From positions 1 through 5,488 of the forward strand of contig JACCZJ010000261.1 in NCBI GenBank assembly GCA_013696065.1: a DNA stretch of 5,488 nt. Reading direction: 5' to 3'. Numbering within the stretch: the first letter of the stretch is position 1; each line of letters starts with the position of its first letter. The notes under the pieces were generated by a model, which saw only the letters and a program-made list of their open reading frames with translations, had not been told where the DNA came from and did no database searches. The DNA comes from Nocardioidaceae bacterium (GTDB lineage: Bacteria; Actinomycetota; Actinomycetes; Propionibacteriales; Nocardioidaceae). This document shows positions 1-5,488 of this stretch, in pieces. A program made the position numbers and the translations under genes.

Positions 1-1
1 C

Positions 2-862
2 GTCTACCGTATGGACGCGTCGCAGATGGTCCAGGCGCACATCGACTCCGGCGCCGGCGTCTCGGTCGCCGGCATCCGGGTACCGAGAATGGAAGCTGAC
101 CAGTTCGGCGTCATCGCCACCGGCGAAAACGGTGTCTCGATCACCGACTTCATCGAGAAGCCGGCCGACCCGCCGGGGTTGGTCGACAGTCCTCAAGAGT
201 CCTTCGCGTCCATGGGCAACTACGTCTTCTCGGCTCACGTTCTGGTCGACGCGCTGCGCCGAGACGCCGAAGACGAGTCATCTCGACACGATATGGGTGG
301 AGATATCATCCCCATGCTGGTTGGCCGAGGCGAGGCGGCGGTCTACGACTTCAAACGCAACGACGTCCCCGGATCTACGATCAAGGACCGAGACTATTGG
401 CGTGACGTCGGCACATTGAGCTCCTACCACGAGGCCCACCTCGACCTGGTGTCAGTCGAGCCAGTCTTCAACCTTTACAACCGGGACTGGCCGATCTTCA
501 CATCCCATGTGCAGCTGCCCGGGGCGAAGTTCGTCGAGTCGGCGTCGGCCGACGACGCCATCGTCTGCGCAGGCTCCATCGTGTCGGGCGCGGCCATCAG
601 ATCGTCTGTGATCGGAACCAACGTCTACGTCTCCACGGGAGCCAGGATCGATCGCAGCGTCATCATGGACAACGTCCGAATCGGTCGGGGCGCCCATGTC
701 GTCAACGCGATCATCGACAAGAACGTGGTGGTTCCCGACCGCTGTCAGATCGGACTCAACCCCGCTGCCGACCGCGCTGCGGGGTTTACCGTCACCGACG
801 AGGGAATCACCGTGCTCGCCAAGGGACACCCCATCAGCGGCACCTCCATCGGGACCAGCTGA
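2..862 (+). CDS. glgC: Glucose-1-phosphate adenylyltransferase (ADP-glucose pyrophosphorylase), 5'-truncated by the window edge
   Basis: This enzyme makes ADP-glucose and pyrophosphate from glucose-1-phosphate and ATP in the cytosol, the activated sugar for glycogen and related alpha-glucans. The reading frame is open from the window edge. The first visible residues, VYRMD, match the family's 'DHVYRMD' active-site strand, whose Asp corresponds to the catalytic Asp142 of E. coli GlgC. The ATG at 11 is therefore internal, and roughly 120 N-terminal residues (the nucleotide-binding loop) lie upstream. Further family motifs are FIEKP (the Lys contacts glucose-1-phosphate), SMGNYVF, RHDMGGDIIP and YWRDVGTLSSY, then PVFNLYNRDWPI. 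After these comes a C-terminal left-handed beta-helix of hexapeptide-like repeats (VIGTNVYVS, VIMDNVRIG, IIDKNVVVP). The C-terminal end looks complete. The ggt-like gene follows after 28 nt. Allosteric effectors cannot be inferred because the N-terminal regulatory part is missing. The identification is secure. Confidence 0.96.
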   Translation, partial: VYRMDASQMVQAHIDSGAGVSVAGIRVPRMEADQFGVIATGENGVSITDFIEKPADPPGLVDSPQESFASMGNYVFSAHVLVDALRRDAEDESSRHDMGGDIIPMLVGRGEAAVYDFKRNDVPGSTIKDRDYWRDVGTLSSYHEAHLDLVSVEPVFNLYNRDWPIFTSHVQLPGAKFVESASADDAIVCAGSIVSGAAIRSSVIGTNVYVSTGARIDRSVIMDNVRIGRGAHVVNAIIDKNVVVPDRCQIGLNPAADRAAGFTVTDEGITVLAKGHPISGTSIGTS

Positions 863-890
863 CCACCAGCTCAGCCACCAGAACCTGTCG

Positions 891-2288
891 ATGCACACAC
901 GCCACCTCCCGGCCTCCGTCGCCGCCGGTAACCCCATCACCGCCGAAGTCGGCGCTGACGTCCTGGGCGATGGGGGCGGAGCGGCGGATGCGGCAGTGGC
1001 GATGTCGCTCGCCTCGTGCGTTGCCGAGACTGTGTTCACCGGGCTCGGTGGCGGGGGATATGCCGTCTACTACGATGCGCAAGCCCAGTCGACCCACTGC
1101 CTCGACTTCTTCGTGACCGTCCCGGGTTTGGGGGGACGACGCTCCTGCACGCCGACGGAGATATCGATCGACTTCGGTGGGCAGTTGGTCCAGTACGCAG
1201 TCGGTGCAGCGACCGTGGCGGTTCCCGGAGTGCCTGCCGGCCTTGCTGCGCTGCATGGGCGCTGGGGCACCAGACCGTGGCGAGACCTGGTAGCCCCGGC
1301 AATCGCGCATGCAGCTACAGGTGTCTCCTTCACAGCGGTCCACTCGAAGGTCTTGAAGACAGTGGCCGCTGCCCTGCTCATAAACGAAGGCCGCAGCATC
1401 TACGGCTTCGAAGAGTCGGTGCTGCCCGGCGGCGGGCGTCTCCATCACCCCGGCCTCGATACCGCCCTGCAGGTGCTGGCCGACGAGGGTCCAGATGCGT
1501 TCTATACCGGCCGCATCGCGGAGGCCATCGTGGCGGCTATCGGAGAGGAAGGCGATCTCAGCATGGCTGACCTGGCGGCATACGAGGTCAGGGAGAAGAC
1601 CCCGCTCACTGCTGTGCTCGGCGGTCATGAGATTCATGCGAGAGGCGACGACCTCGACGACCTGCTGGGCACCGCCGCGGCGCTTGAGCTCACCGATGAC
1701 CCAGCGGAGCAGGCAGTGCGCCTGGTCGCCGCGCTGCGTTCGCTGCCCAAGCGGGGCGACACCACCAGCCTCGCTGCTGTCGACAGCCAGGGGAACGCCT
1801 GCGCCATCACCACCAGCCTTGGGCTTTCCTCTGGTGTCTGGTTGCCTAACCTGGGGATTCACCTCAACTCCATGCTGGGCGAGGGTGAGTTGGTGCGCGG
1901 CAACGAGATCCCGGGGGAGCGGATGGGTTCCATGATGTCGCCACTCATCGCCGTGGCTGACGACGGGCTGGCGCTCGTCGCCGGCGCGGCCGGCGGCAGC
2001 CGGATCCGATCATCGCTCCTGCAGGTGCTGATCAAGGCGTTGGGTTCCGGCATGTCGGCGCAAGCCGCGATCGAGGCGCCGCGACTCAACCCGGTCCCTG
2101 ATCGAGTGCATGTCGAGACGGGGTTCGACGAACGCGCCTTGCGCCGGCTTGCAGAAACCGACGAGGTAGTGCTGTGGCCGGCGCACGATACCTACTTCGG
2201 TGGGGTGGCGGCCATCGGTCGCAGCGGCCCGGGCGCAGATCCACGTCGGGGTGGGGATGTGCGACTGCTGGATCCCTTCGTCTCATAA
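891..2288 (+). CDS. Gamma-glutamyltransferase-family Ntn hydrolase, short cytosolic form
   Basis: This 465-residue protein belongs to the self-cleaving N-terminal-nucleophile GGT family, which hydrolyses or transfers gamma-glutamyl or other acyl groups. The large-subunit start is visible (VAAGNPITAEVG, then DGGGAADAAVA and GLGGGGYAVYYD). The predicted autocleavage is at Asp290/Thr291 in GDTTSLAAVD, with Thr291 as the nucleophile, giving subunits of about 290 and 175 residues. The small subunit keeps GSMMSP (346-351) and the oxyanion-hole GlyGly in GAAGGSR (366-371). It is well short of the roughly 580 residues of E. coli GGT. No signal peptide is visible, so it is probably cytosolic. It lacks the PPPSSGG-type segment before the nucleophile. 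By hand alignment, E. coli Arg114 is Phe74 here, Asn411 is Gly311, Asp433 is a Gly, and Ser463 is Met348. The donor may therefore not be glutathione. I chose the ATG at 891 because family similarity begins right after it. No good ribosome binding site precedes it, so translation may depend on glgC. The family is secure and the substrate unknown. Confidence 0.9.
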   Translation: MHTRHLPASVAAGNPITAEVGADVLGDGGGAADAAVAMSLASCVAETVFTGLGGGGYAVYYDAQAQSTHCLDFFVTVPGLGGRRSCTPTEISIDFGGQLVQYAVGAATVAVPGVPAGLAALHGRWGTRPWRDLVAPAIAHAATGVSFTAVHSKVLKTVAAALLINEGRSIYGFEESVLPGGGRLHHPGLDTALQVLADEGPDAFYTGRIAEAIVAAIGEEGDLSMADLAAYEVREKTPLTAVLGGHEIHARGDDLDDLLGTAAALELTDDPAEQAVRLVAALRSLPKRGDTTSLAAVDSQGNACAITTSLGLSSGVWLPNLGIHLNSMLGEGELVRGNEIPGERMGSMMSPLIAVADDGLALVAGAAGGSRIRSSLLQVLIKALGSGMSAQAAIEAPRLNPVPDRVHVETGFDERALRRLAETDEVVLWPAHDTYFGGVAAIGRSGPGADPRRGGDVRLLDPFVS

Positions 2289-2292
2289 GGTG
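2287..2292 (+). promoter_or_regulatory. Ribosome binding site of ppiB overlapping the upstream stop codon
   Basis: The hexamer AAGGTG overlaps the TAA stop of the GGT-family gene and lies 6 nt before the ATG at 2299. It supports that ATG over the in-frame GTG at 2290, which sits inside the site. The overlap suggests that ribosomes ending the upstream gene can restart on ppiB. Confidence 0.6.
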
Positions 2293-2298
2293 TCGGCC

Positions 2299-3054
2299 AT
2301 GTCGAACACTCAGCATCCTCAGCACAACGGCTCGACCTCGGTCGGCGGGAGCAACAAGGCCACCCCGGCTGTCGTTGCCATCGTCGTCGCCGCCTGCATC
2401 GCGGCCATCGTCGCGATCGCCTTTCTGTTGCCCCAAGACGACGACGGCGGCGCGTCGGGCGAAGCGGTCGGGTCGACCGGCACACCGGGAGACTGCGGTG
2501 ACGCTCCGCCACCACCCGCCGAACCGCAACAGTTCGGCGAGGCACCGGCAACTGCCAAGGCGGAGGGCACGACGTTCGAAGCCGTGCTGGCGACCAACTG
2601 TGGCGACATCACAGTCGAGCTGTATGGCGACAAGGCGCCGCAGACGGTGGCGTCCTTCAACTTCCTGTCCCAGGAGGGCTTCTACGACGACAGCCCCTGT
2701 CACCGCCTGACCACGTCGGGAATCTTCGTGTTGCAGTGCGGTGACCCGACCGGGACGGGTCAAGGCGGTCCCGGCTACGAGTTCGGTGTCGAGAACCCGC
2801 CCACCGACGGCATCTACCCCACGGGCACCCTGGCCATGGCGCGCGGCCAAGAACCTAACACCAACGGCAGCCAGTTCTTCATCGTCTATGACGACACAGA
2901 ACTGCCCGATCCCAATGGCTACTCGATCTTCGGGAAGGTCACCGCCGGGATGGAGGTCGTGGACTATGTCGCGGAGCAGGGAGTCGCCGCTGAGGCTGGC
3001 GAGCAACCGGCGCAACCCATCAGTGTCCTCGGCATCACCGTCTCTGAGAAATAG
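2299..3054 (+). CDS. ppiB: Membrane-anchored cyclophilin-type peptidyl-prolyl cis-trans isomerase
   Basis: Cyclophilins catalyse cis-trans isomerisation of Xaa-Pro bonds. This one has 251 residues: a short polar N-tail (1-20), one hydrophobic helix (about 22-44), an acidic, Pro-rich linker (45-90) and a cyclophilin domain (about 92-249). The acidic QDDDGG after the helix suggests that the domain faces outside the membrane. The active site keeps His135-Arg136 (equivalent to Arg55 of human CypA), Gln146 in LQCGD, and the NGSQFFI strand (189-195), and FGKV (211-214) follows. The phrase CHRLTT...LQCGD replaces the usual FHRVIPGFMIQGGD and resembles mycobacterial PpiB (Rv2582 type), the basis for the symbol. 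Cysteines 66, 101, 134 and 147 could form disulfides in the oxidising envelope, and 134 and 147 flank the active site. The gene starts 10 nt after the GGT-family gene and ends 12 nt before the DoxX-like gene, consistent with one operon. The function is secure. The orientation in the membrane is inferred. Confidence 0.94.
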   Translation: MSNTQHPQHNGSTSVGGSNKATPAVVAIVVAACIAAIVAIAFLLPQDDDGGASGEAVGSTGTPGDCGDAPPPPAEPQQFGEAPATAKAEGTTFEAVLATNCGDITVELYGDKAPQTVASFNFLSQEGFYDDSPCHRLTTSGIFVLQCGDPTGTGQGGPGYEFGVENPPTDGIYPTGTLAMARGQEPNTNGSQFFIVYDDTELPDPNGYSIFGKVTAGMEVVDYVAEQGVAAEAGEQPAQPISVLGITVSEK

Positions 3055-3056
3055 TC

Positions 3057-3059
3057 AGG
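3057..3059 (+). promoter_or_regulatory. Weak ribosome binding site for the DoxX-like gene
   Basis: An AGG core lies 7 nt upstream of the GTG at 3067 and just after the ppiB stop. It is short but well placed, and it supports the GTG start because no in-frame ATG exists before the first membrane helix. Confidence 0.4.
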
Positions 3060-3066
3060 TCCAGCC

Positions 3067-3438
3067 GTGGAGCGGCGAGCCTCCGTCAACGTACTGGCCC
3101 TGGCGACTCTGTTCGCGGCCTCGGGAACGCTGCACTTCGTCGTACCCCGTCACTTCGAGTCGATCGTCCCGCACCGTTTACCCGCTCGACGCACTCTGGT
3201 CTACGCCAGTGGAGCGGCGGAGCTCGCATGTGCGGCGGGGCTGGTCGTGCCGCGCACACGCAGAACGGCCGGATTGGCGAGCACAGCCGTGCTTGTCGCC
3301 GTCTTCCCAGCGAACGTGCAGATGGCTGCCGACGTCTGCCGGTCGAGCGGCGGTCCCCTCGCCAAGGTCCTGGTCCTGCTGAGACTGCCCCTGCAGCTGC
3401 CGATGACCCGTACCGCCTGGCGAGCCTGGCGCACCTGA
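3067..3438 (+). CDS. Small DoxX-like four-helix integral membrane protein
   Basis: This is a 123-residue hydrophobic protein with four likely membrane helices at about 8-26, 43-61, 68-88 and 97-117. The pattern is that of small DoxX-like proteins: GTLHFVVPRHFESIVPHRLP after helix 1, then YASGAAELACAAGLVVPRTRR through helix 2, then VAVFPANVQMA in helix 3 and LRLPLQLP in helix 4. Such proteins sit in the cytoplasmic membrane. Their biochemical role is mostly unknown, although some DoxX members are linked to thiol redox or quinone chemistry. The start is GTG, with a weak AGG site before it. An alternative GTG at 3085 would remove six residues without changing the topology. The gene follows ppiB by 12 nt and appears to be last in the co-directional run, because the next gene converges on it. 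The family is fairly sure and the function open. Confidence 0.82.
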   Translation: MERRASVNVLALATLFAASGTLHFVVPRHFESIVPHRLPARRTLVYASGAAELACAAGLVVPRTRRTAGLASTAVLVAVFPANVQMAADVCRSSGGPLAKVLVLLRLPLQLPMTRTAWRAWRT

Positions 3439-3478
3439 TAGGGCTGCTCACGTCCACATCTGCAGGGAGGCGGCCTCG

Positions 3479-4093
3479 TCAACCTTCGTCGCGTGGCCGT
3501 CGCGCGTGCACCAGTGTGTCCAACGCGACCCCGTGGTCGGTATGACGCTGGACCGTCTCAGCCAGCTCCACCACCACCCCGGTGCCTACCAACAGGTGCG
3601 CCAGCTCGTCCGGGGCGTACAGCAGGTCGCCATCTTGCGGTCCGCCGACTCCCTCATCCAGGTTGCGCCGATCATGCCCGACCACGACTAGATGCCCCCC
3701 GAGTCTGACTGCGCGTGTCGCTGATCGGATGAGCTCGCCTCTCTGGTCAGAGGGCAGATGGACGTAGCTGACGAGCACGAGGTCGGCAGACTTCGGCCGC
3801 GGCCTGTCGATCGTGACATCTGCCACCCGCCAGCTGATCCGGTCCGCGACACGTGCGGACTCGCGCTGCGACAGCGCCTTCGCTCTCTCGATCGCCACGG
3901 GGGAGTAGTCGACTCCGAGGACCCTCCACCCCAGGCGAGCCAGCCACAAGGCGTTGCGCCCTTCGCCACAGGCCAAGTCGAGCGCTTGTCCGACTGGAAG
4001 GCGCTCACACAGACGACGGACGAACTGATTGGGCTCACTGCCCCAGACCAGGTCGACCTCCCGATATCGCTCGTCCCAGGCCTTGGCATCCAT
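3479..4093 (-). CDS. Class I SAM-dependent methyltransferase, TehB/thiopurine-methyltransferase-like
   Basis: This 204-residue cytosolic protein has a Rossmann-type methyltransferase fold. The start MDAKAWDERYREVDLVWGSE followed by PNQFV is typical of a small family with a tellurite-resistance or thiopurine-methyltransferase flavour. Motif I is ALDLACGEGRN (37-47), the SAM-binding glycine loop. Asp62 in GVDYSP (60-65) is placed to bind the SAM ribose. SADLVLVSYVHLP (102-114) is the motif IV strand, and RLGGHLVVVGHD (130-141) the post-motif strand. The acceptor cannot be read from the sequence. Homologues are usually annotated only as 'class I SAM-dependent methyltransferase'. The gene points toward the DoxX-like gene (40-nt gap) and diverges from the helicase (107 nt). 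No clear Shine-Dalgarno precedes the ATG, but a -10-like hexamer 7 nt upstream fits a leaderless message. The fold is certain and the substrate unknown. Confidence 0.92.
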   Translation of the reverse strand: MDAKAWDERYREVDLVWGSEPNQFVRRLCERLPVGQALDLACGEGRNALWLARLGWRVLGVDYSPVAIERAKALSQRESARVADRISWRVADVTIDRPRPKSADLVLVSYVHLPSDQRGELIRSATRAVRLGGHLVVVGHDRRNLDEGVGGPQDGDLLYAPDELAHLLVGTGVVVELAETVQRHTDHGVALDTLVHARRPRDEG

Positions 4094-4100
4094 GACAGCG

Positions 4101-4106
4101 AGGTTA
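4101..4106 (-). promoter_or_regulatory. Possible -10 element for the methyltransferase gene (leaderless)
   Basis: Read on the minus strand this is TAACCT, which fits the actinobacterial TAnnnT -10 consensus. Seven bases separate it from the methyltransferase ATG, so transcription would begin at or next to the start codon. A TTTACA hexamer (minus strand, 4121-4126) resembles a -35 element, but the 14-nt spacing is short. This is inferred from pattern only. Confidence 0.4.
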
Positions 4107-4186
4107 CTTCGCGCGCTCGATGTAAAACGGTATGGCGCCGAATCTGCTCCACCGGGTCATATCGTTCCAACTGAACGACCGTTGGC

Positions 4187-4192
4187 TACCGT
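4187..4192 (+). promoter_or_regulatory. Possible -10 element for the recQ-like gene (leaderless)
   Basis: TACCGT fits TAnnnT and ends 8 nt before the ATG at 4201, the distance expected if the transcript starts at the A of the start codon. TTCCAA at 4165-4170 is only a weak -35 match. The GGAG at 4197-4200 directly touches the ATG and is too close to serve as a normal ribosome binding site, which also favours a leaderless message. Confidence 0.4.
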
Positions 4193-4200
4193 GTCTGGAG

Positions 4201-5488
4201 ATGACTGACGAGGAGCCGCAGCTCACGGCCGAACAATCCCTGATCGCCGGCCAGGTCATCGAGGCGATCGCCGGCCCGGGGGCCCAGCTTCGAACCGACC
4301 AGGTGCGCGCCGTGGCAGCGCTGGTCCAGCCGGCGGCGCGGGTGCTCGTCGTGCAGGCCACCGGCTGGGGGAAGTCGGCCGTCTACTGGGCGGCGACCGC
4401 GGTCAAGCGGACTGCGGACGAGGGTCCCACCCTGGTCGTGTCGCCGTTGCTGTCACTGATGCGGGACCAGATCGCCGCTGCCGCGAGAGCGGGGCTGCGG
4501 GCTGCAACGCTGAACTCCTCCAACCTTTCCGAGTGGAGCCAGATCGAGCAGGCTCTGCTCGGGGACGACATCGACGTGCTGCTGGTATCACCCGAGCGGC
4601 TGGCCAATCCGGGCTTCGGACGCAGGGTGCTCGACATCCTGGCAGGACGGCTCGGACTCGTGGTCGTGGACGAGGCCCACGCAGTGTCTGACTGGGGGCA
4701 CGACTTCAGACCCGACTATCGTCGGATGACCGCTATCCTTCAGCGGCTCAACCCAGCCACCGCGGTCCTCGCGACGACGGCGACCGCGAACGCACGGGTA
4801 ACGACGGATGTCGCTCTCCAGCTGGGCGATTCGACTCTCGTGCTGCGCGGACCTCTAGCCCGCCGCAGCCTCGAGCTCAGCGTCACCGACACCATGAGTC
4901 CTCTTGAGAGATATGCGTGGGTCGTGGAGCACCTGCCCACACTTGCTGGCAGCGGGATCGTCTACACGCTCACGGTGGCTGACGCGGATAGGTTGGCCGC
5001 CGTGATCCAATCGGTCCACGGAGCGAGCTGCACTGTGGCGGCATACACGGGAGCGCTCGATGGCGAGGAGCGGGTCCGCCTCGAAGACGCCCTGCGCGAC
5101 AACGCCGTCAAGGCCCTGGTGGCGACCTCCGCTCTCGGTATGGGCTACGACAAGCCGGATCTGGGGTTCGTGGTCCACCTGGGCTCACCACCGTCTCCCG
5201 TCTCCTACTACCAACAAGTTGGCCGGGCCGGTCGTGGGATCGACGTCGCCCAGGTGGTGCTGCTTCCGTCGACGGCCGATGAGGGTGTGTGGGACTACTT
5301 CGCGACAGCGACCATCCCCGATCCCGCACAAGTACGCCGGTTGCTTGCTGGCCTGGAGACCCACACCTCGGCGGCTGGTGCCGGGGGGCCGAGCGCCGCC
5401 ACCGTGGCGGCATTGGAAGCTGAGACCGGCCTGCGTCGCGGTCGGATCGAGCTCATGCTCAAACAACTGGCTGTCGACGGTGTAGTGG
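4201..5488 (+). CDS. RecQ-family ATP-dependent DNA helicase, actinobacterial type, 3'-truncated by the window edge
   Basis: This is a superfamily 2 3'-5' DNA helicase, expected to unwind DNA in recombination and repair. The frame runs open from the ATG to the window end (429 residues) and its C-terminus is missing. The helicase motifs are in order: motif 0 LRTDQ (30-34), Walker A QATGWGKS (52-59), Ia VVSPLLSLMRDQ (79-90), LLVSPERL (127-134), DEAH (157-160), the RecQ-type aromatic loop AVSDWGHDFRPDYR (161-174), III LATTATA (190-196), IV GIVYTLTV (252-259), V LVATSALGMGYDKPD (306-320), and VI YYQQVGRAGRG (336-346). A winged-helix-like segment follows at about 397-428. No cysteine occurs after motif VI, so the usual RQC zinc site is not visible. 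The DEAH box is followed by Ala161, where RecQ proteins usually have Cys. An in-frame ATG at 4132 would add 23 residues of little helicase character, so I prefer 4201. The symbol is left blank because this may not be the orthologue of E. coli RecQ. Confidence 0.94.
   Translation, partial: MTDEEPQLTAEQSLIAGQVIEAIAGPGAQLRTDQVRAVAALVQPAARVLVVQATGWGKSAVYWAATAVKRTADEGPTLVVSPLLSLMRDQIAAAARAGLRAATLNSSNLSEWSQIEQALLGDDIDVLLVSPERLANPGFGRRVLDILAGRLGLVVVDEAHAVSDWGHDFRPDYRRMTAILQRLNPATAVLATTATANARVTTDVALQLGDSTLVLRGPLARRSLELSVTDTMSPLERYAWVVEHLPTLAGSGIVYTLTVADADRLAAVIQSVHGASCTVAAYTGALDGEERVRLEDALRDNAVKALVATSALGMGYDKPDLGFVVHLGSPPSPVSYYQQVGRAGRGIDVAQVVLLPSTADEGVWDYFATATIPDPAQVRRLLAGLETHTSAAGAGGPSAATVAALEAETGLRRGRIELMLKQLAVDGVV

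Noticed and set aside
696..890. Upstream in-frame extension of the GGT-family gene overlapping glgC
   Set aside because: The extra 65 residues are an out-of-frame reading of the GlgC C-terminus (Ser/Arg/Thr/Pro-rich). Family similarity begins only after the ATG at 891.
452..1039. Minus-strand open frame opposite the end of glgC and the start of the GGT-family gene
   Set aside because: It spans two real genes on the other strand and has biased Asp/Val-rich composition with no family signature.
1761..1819. Repeat of an 11-base motif (ACCACCAGCCT) encoding TTSL twice near the GGT nucleophile
   Set aside because: The second copy falls on the family's normal strand after the nucleophile. The match is probably chance from shared codon use, not a duplication.
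834..1862. Long minus-strand open frame (342 codons) opposite the GGT-family gene
   Set aside because: Its translation shows no recognisable domain, while the plus strand encodes a clear GGT-family protein. Long antisense frames are expected in GC-rich coding DNA.
2086..3015. Long minus-strand open frame (309 codons) opposite ppiB
   Set aside because: The product is Arg-rich and low in recognisable motifs, and it lies antisense to an unambiguous cyclophilin gene.
3467..3477. GAGG-CGG-CCTC inverted repeat between the convergent DoxX-like and methyltransferase genes
   Set aside because: A 4-bp stem with no T-tract on either strand is too weak to call a terminator.
4132..4200. Alternative ATG start for the helicase adding 23 residues
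   Set aside because: It has no ribosome binding site and would place the likely -10 element inside the coding region. The added residues have no helicase features.

Overview
The window is a high-GC stretch of bacterial chromosome. Its genes suggest an actinomycetote. The GlgC tail, the secreted-type PpiB with a 'CHRLTT...LQCGD' active site, and the RecQ-like helicase with 'QATGWGKS' and 'YYQQVGRAGRG' motifs are all of actinobacterial style. An Acidimicrobiia-like or similar lineage is possible, but the sequence alone does not settle it. I see no insertion sequence, phage gene, CRISPR array, tRNA or rRNA.

Positions 2-3438 carry four plus-strand genes with short gaps (28, 10 and 12 nt), so they are probably one transcription unit whose promoter lies upstream of the window. 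They are the 3' two-thirds of glgC (glucose-1-phosphate adenylyltransferase), a short cytosolic gamma-glutamyltransferase-family Ntn hydrolase, a membrane-anchored cyclophilin (ppiB) and a small four-helix DoxX-like membrane protein. The four have no obvious common pathway. The link is mostly positional: glycogen or ADP-glucose synthesis, an amidohydrolase/acyltransferase, envelope protein folding and an inner-membrane protein.

Positions 3479-4093 (minus strand) encode a class I SAM-dependent methyltransferase that converges on the DoxX-like gene across a 40-nt gap. A 107-nt divergent intergenic region (4094-4200) separates it from a RecQ-family DNA helicase on the plus strand (4201 to the window end, C-terminus missing). 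Each start codon in that divergent region has a TAnnnT -10-like hexamer 7-8 nt upstream, which fits leaderless transcription in both directions.

The region is mostly ordinary core genome. The points most worth checking are the GGT-family protein, which has lost several canonical glutamate-binding residues and the PPSSGG segment, and the RecQ-like helicase, which shows no zinc-binding cysteines where the RQC domain normally begins. I found no convincing new multi-gene system.
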